A stretch of 46,324 nt of DNA from a bacterium (GTDB taxonomy: Bacteria > Gemmatimonadota > Glassbacteria > GWA2-58-10). The notes beneath the pieces are model-generated. The model was not told the origin of the DNA. It searched no databases and was given only the letters and a program-made list of their open reading frames with translations. The first letter of the stretch is position 1. Each line of letters begins with the position of its first letter. The stretch lies in contig JAJFUG010000013.1 in assembly GCA_021372515.1 (NCBI GenBank), positions 1 to 46,324 of the forward strand, in the 5' to 3' direction. The position numbers were made by a program, and so were the translations under genes. Below, one piece after another: positions 43,708-46,324 of the stretch.

Positions 43708-45849
43708 TCAGTACATCGTGAGCGGAACGGTGAGCTTGACAAAGAGGGCGCGGTCGCGCCGACCGAGAGTACGGCCGAGCCGGCTGTCCGGCATGTCGAA
43801 CCGGTCGGCCGTGTAGGCCACATACAGCGCCCCGAAAGGCGGCCTGAACCGCCAGCCGAACAGGCCGTAGAAGTACACCCGGTCGTTGTTGGAATTGTAC
43901 TCGCCGGTCAGATGGAACCAGAAATCGGGGCTGAAATTGTAGTCCGCGGTCAAGTCGAAAAGGGATGTCTCCTGGTTTGTGGAGTCGGGAGAGAACCGTA
44001 AAACGGTCAGGCTGGAGCTCAGGGAGAGCCCGCTGACCGGCTTGAACGCTCCGGTCAGGCTGGTCTGGTTGAAATCCCGCTCGAAATTCCGTCCCCAGGT
44101 GCGGGTCAGGCCGGCGCTTTTACTTATCCGGTCGTTCCAGATTATGTCGGTTGTCCAACTGGGATTGTGGAAGCGTTTCTCGAACAGTTCGGTCTGGTAC
44201 ACGCCGCCGAAATCCGCCTGCCAATTGGAGAGGAAAGTCACACCTTCCGTGCTCCGAATTTTAACCAACTGGAGGTCGCCGTTGTTGTGCCAAGCAAGAT
44301 CGTTACCCTGGTTGAAACTGATCTTGTCGATTCCGTGACGTCTTATCCAGTGTTCGCCGCTGAACCAGGTGAAAGGCCGGTTGTAGTTGTCCTGTGGGAC
44401 AAGCGCGACCCTGTTGACGTTTTTCTGGAAGCCGCTGTCGTAATGGTATCCTCCGGCGTTAACCTGGTACAGGCCCCTGGCGTAAGAGAACCGGAGCGCC
44501 GCAGCGCTGGCGAATCTGTCACCGCCGGAGGGAAAGCTGCCCACAAGCTGGGTGCGGATACTCGTGTTTGAGTTGAATACCAGCACCCCATCCCCGCTGA
44601 GCACCCGGGCGTAGCCGCCGTCCCAGGCGCGGCTGACAGCAGTCAGGCCGATATTCGAGGAGCCAAGGATATCCCGCTGCAGACGGACGGCCTCGGTCTG
44701 GGCCGAGGGGTTTCCACCCACTCCGGCACGCTCATCGGCCGCGAGCACGGCGTAGTTTACTTTTCCCACGCGCCCGTTGGTCTTAACCCCCCAGTTCAGA
44801 TCCCCGATCCGCCGACTGTAGAACACGTTGATCTCGTTGTTGAACAACTCGGCGCCCTCAAGAAAATACAGCCTTTTCTCCGGGTAAGAGATCTCGTAAC
44901 GGGTAAGGTTGATTTTCGACAGGTCGGCCTCGACCGTGGCGAAATCCGGGTTGCAGGTGATGTTGCCGTCCATAGTGTTGCCCAGTTTCAGCCGTAGATC
45001 CGCCCCCCCAACCAACTCCCGGCCGCCGGAGGAGAGGATCGTGCGTCGGCCGGAAGCGGGCAGGTTGGAGTCCAGGCCCACCAGGTAGGGGTAGAGCGTG
45101 GCTGAGAGAAGCTTGTTGAATGCGGGGAGGCCCAGAAGGTCACCGGATTGCGATACGCGCCAGGCCACGTCGCGGTATTGCCAGAAACTGGTTTCGAACC
45201 TTTCGGGATAGTTGCGTCGGAAATTGATACCCCAGAGGCGTCCCTCGCCACGGGGGATACGCATCTCCGAAACGGGGATTTTCATCTCGCAGCTCCAACC
45301 CAGGCTGTCCTCATGGGAGGCGACCCACCAGATGCAGTCCCATTTCTTGTCGTTGGAAAGGCCATCCTCACTGATCCGGCCATCCACCTGGGTGCCCAGC
45401 GAGTTGGTGCTGAAATAGTAGCAGTCGCGGCGGGTGTGGAAAGTGTCCAGGTACAGGGTGACCGCGTTGTCGTTGTCCATGTCGCCGTCGCGCTCGGCGA
45501 TCGAGCTGTTGGCGGCCGCCCCCCCGGGGTTGAGGCAGCGGAACGCTGCATAGATAAACTGGCGGTCGCAGGCGACAGCCACCCGGGTTGCGGCCTGAGG
45601 GATGTCGCCCGGTGTGGGCCTGTACTGTACGAGGTTATCCTGCCATTCGGCCGCCTGCCAAACCGGGTCATCCAGCAGGCCGTCAATCTTGGGCGGAGCC
45701 TGGGCCGTGGCCGCGGTAATAGTGCGGGTGGGCCGCTGGACTTTTTCCTGGGCCCAAAGGGAAGAAACGCCCAGAAATAGGCACCAAGATAACACCAGAG
45801 AAAAAACTGTAAAACAAGCTGGCATCTTTCCTACCGTTTTAGTCGACAT
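43708..45849 (-). CDS. CBM9-like/DUF5916 outer-membrane protein
   Basis: A 713-residue protein with an N-terminal signal peptide (CFTVFSLVLSWCLFLGVSSLWAQ). Residues about 50-230 form a CBM9/DOMON-like domain: PPKIDGLLDDPVWQAAEW, AVACDRQFIYAAFRC, DNAVTLYLDTFHTRRDCYYF, CEMKIPVSEMRI and WGINFRRNYPE. The remainder matches the DUF5916 beta-barrel layout, with YPEKRLYFLEGAELFNNEINVFYSRRIG and repeated amphipathic strands to the C terminus (RDRALFVKLTVPLTMY). Start M1 at 45849 has a weak ribosome site; M9 at 45825 is an alternative. Proteins of this type are widespread in FCB-group bacteria and relatives and of unknown function, perhaps in carbohydrate or peptide handling at the outer membrane. It is 126 bp upstream of, and co-directional with, the lipoprotein gene, so an operon is likely. 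Confidence 0.8.
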   Translation of the reverse strand: MSTKTVGKMPACFTVFSLVLSWCLFLGVSSLWAQEKVQRPTRTITAATAQAPPKIDGLLDDPVWQAAEWQDNLVQYRPTPGDIPQAATRVAVACDRQFIYAAFRCLNPGGAAANSSIAERDGDMDNDNAVTLYLDTFHTRRDCYYFSTNSLGTQVDGRISEDGLSNDKKWDCIWWVASHEDSLGWSCEMKIPVSEMRIPRGEGRLWGINFRRNYPERFETSFWQYRDVAWRVSQSGDLLGLPAFNKLLSATLYPYLVGLDSNLPASGRRTILSSGGRELVGGADLRLKLGNTMDGNITCNPDFATVEADLSKINLTRYEISYPEKRLYFLEGAELFNNEINVFYSRRIGDLNWGVKTNGRVGKVNYAVLAADERAGVGGNPSAQTEAVRLQRDILGSSNIGLTAVSRAWDGGYARVLSGDGVLVFNSNTSIRTQLVGSFPSGGDRFASAAALRFSYARGLYQVNAGGYHYDSGFQKNVNRVALVPQDNYNRPFTWFSGEHWIRRHGIDKISFNQGNDLAWHNNGDLQLVKIRSTEGVTFLSNWQADFGGVYQTELFEKRFHNPSWTTDIIWNDRISKSAGLTRTWGRNFERDFNQTSLTGAFKPVSGLSLSSSLTVLRFSPDSTNQETSLFDLTADYNFSPDFWFHLTGEYNSNNDRVYFYGLFGWRFRPPFGALYVAYTADRFDMPDSRLGRTLGRRDRALFVKLTVPLTMY

Positions 45850-46051
45850 TCCATAAATCAGAATCGCCGCAGTAAAATATTCGCCTTCTTATTCGATCCC
45901 AAAATTGGATTTTTCGGCCTGTCCATTGCAACTCAATATATTTCACATGTTTATGATAATACTTATTTCGAGAAAACTCAACAATCAATTTGTAAGATGA
46001 ATATATTGTCAGGATTATAATGTGAACGCGGGAAATGAGTTGCACCAATAC

Positions 46052-46232
46052 AAAAAGGGCTGCGAACAATAGTCCGCAACCCCTTGATTTATATGGCGCC
46101 GAGGGACGGAATTGATAGTCAAATATTAATTACTTGTAAATAAATGGGTTGCGATTTGTAAAAACCCGCTTTTGGATCACAAAAAGGCACGAAACGACAC
46201 CCTGAGGGCACGAAAAGGCACGCTTTGCCACG
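46052..46232 (-). repeat. Dispersed tRNA-3'-end-like repeat, copy D
   Basis: Full-length copy near the right window edge: imperfect terminator hairpin (46054-46085) with a T-run on the minus strand, core at 46094-46116, spacer, and the 45-nt block at 46186-46230. Its hairpin and flank (CAACCCCTTGATTTATA) match the 22.0-kb copy, while its core and spacer match the 33.0-kb copy. The 200 bp between it and the DUF5916 gene are AT-rich and hold no supported gene. Confidence 0.82.
46054..46085 (-). terminator. Hairpin terminator within repeat copy D
   Basis: Arms AAGGGCTGCG and CGCAACCCCTT pair imperfectly. On the minus strand the hairpin is followed by TTTTTG. It is the counterpart of the hairpin at 22026-22055. 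Confidence 0.5.
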
Positions 46233-46324
46233 CTGCATTGAAAATGCAATTCTTCTACCGAGAATCCATTCGAATTGAACAGATAGTTCTCCCCGGCCAA
46301 GAGATAAAAAGTGGACTTTTGGAC

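Noticed and set aside
45839-46069. Minus-strand ORF of 76 codons upstream of the DUF5916 gene
   Set aside because: AT-rich, no ribosome site, and no family resemblance; it overlaps the start of the DUF5916 gene.
1-46324. CRISPR array, integrase, transposase or insertion sequence
   Set aside because: No short regularly spaced repeats and no recombinase motifs were found in any gene; the mobility argument rests on the repeats alone.

Overview
The window is G+C-rich DNA, densely packed with long co-directional operons, and reads as a chromosomal segment of an uncultured Gram-negative bacterium. Evidence for an outer membrane includes a TolC-type channel, beta-barrel proteins, lipoproteins and an MFP-type periplasmic adaptor. 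The mix of a two-component-propeller (Reg_prop/Y_Y_Y) giant sensor, a CBM9-like/DUF5916 outer-membrane protein and secreted glycosidases is typical of the FCB superphylum and relatives (Bacteroidota, Gemmatimonadota, Latescibacterota, Glassbacteria-type lineages). That placement is an inference; no rRNA or other phylogenetic marker is present.

Layout. (1) 1-3.1 kb: end of a carbohydrate operon (class I phosphomannose-isomerase-like protein, ROK-type kinase, secreted clan GH-A glycosidase). (2) 3.5-21.9 kb: one long plus-strand locus that looks like a complete route to a polyketide-built glycosphingolipid-like molecule. It contains a single-module fully reducing type I PKS without thioesterase, an alpha-oxoamine synthase (serine palmitoyltransferase/AONS family), a 3-ketosphinganine-reductase-like SDR, a GNAT-type acyltransferase resembling bacterial ceramide synthase, and a ceramide-glucosyltransferase-like GT. 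The export side is a TolC-type channel, a DevB-like adaptor, two DevC-like permeases and a DevA-like ATPase fused to a cyclic-nucleotide-binding domain. The export set parallels the DevBCA-TolC heterocyst glycolipid exporter of cyanobacteria. (3) 22.4-32.8 kb: a potassium-uptake locus. An AlgB/KinB-type NtrC-family regulator and histidine kinase precede a small beta-barrel protein gene, kdpF, kdpA, kdpB, kdpC and an unusual protein in which the KdpD N-terminal and USP domains are fused to a PTS EIIA domain instead of a histidine kinase. (4) 33.7-45.9 kb: a 2322-residue hybrid sensor kinase convergent with a YncE-like gene remnant, a lipoprotein with a CBM-like domain and a putative glycosidase domain, and a CBM9-like/DUF5916 outer-membrane protein.

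A four-copy dispersed repeat lies exactly at the joints between these blocks (3.2, 22.1, 33.0 and 46.1 kb), always in the same orientation. Read on the minus strand it contains a perfect-geometry tRNA 3' end (T-loop, T-stem 3' strand, 7-nt acceptor strand, discriminator, CCA) followed by an intrinsic terminator. Three copies also carry a near-identical 45-nt GGCACGAAA-type repeat block at a fixed distance. This is the anatomy expected of tyrosine-recombinase attachment sites, so the window may be a stack of functionally coherent cassettes inserted through tRNA-derived att sites. No integrase or transposase gene is present in the window.

The two strongest leads are the PKS-to-ceramide-like glycolipid locus with its ligand-gated exporter, and the repeat-bounded cassette architecture. 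The KdpD-EIIA fusion is a third, independent novelty.
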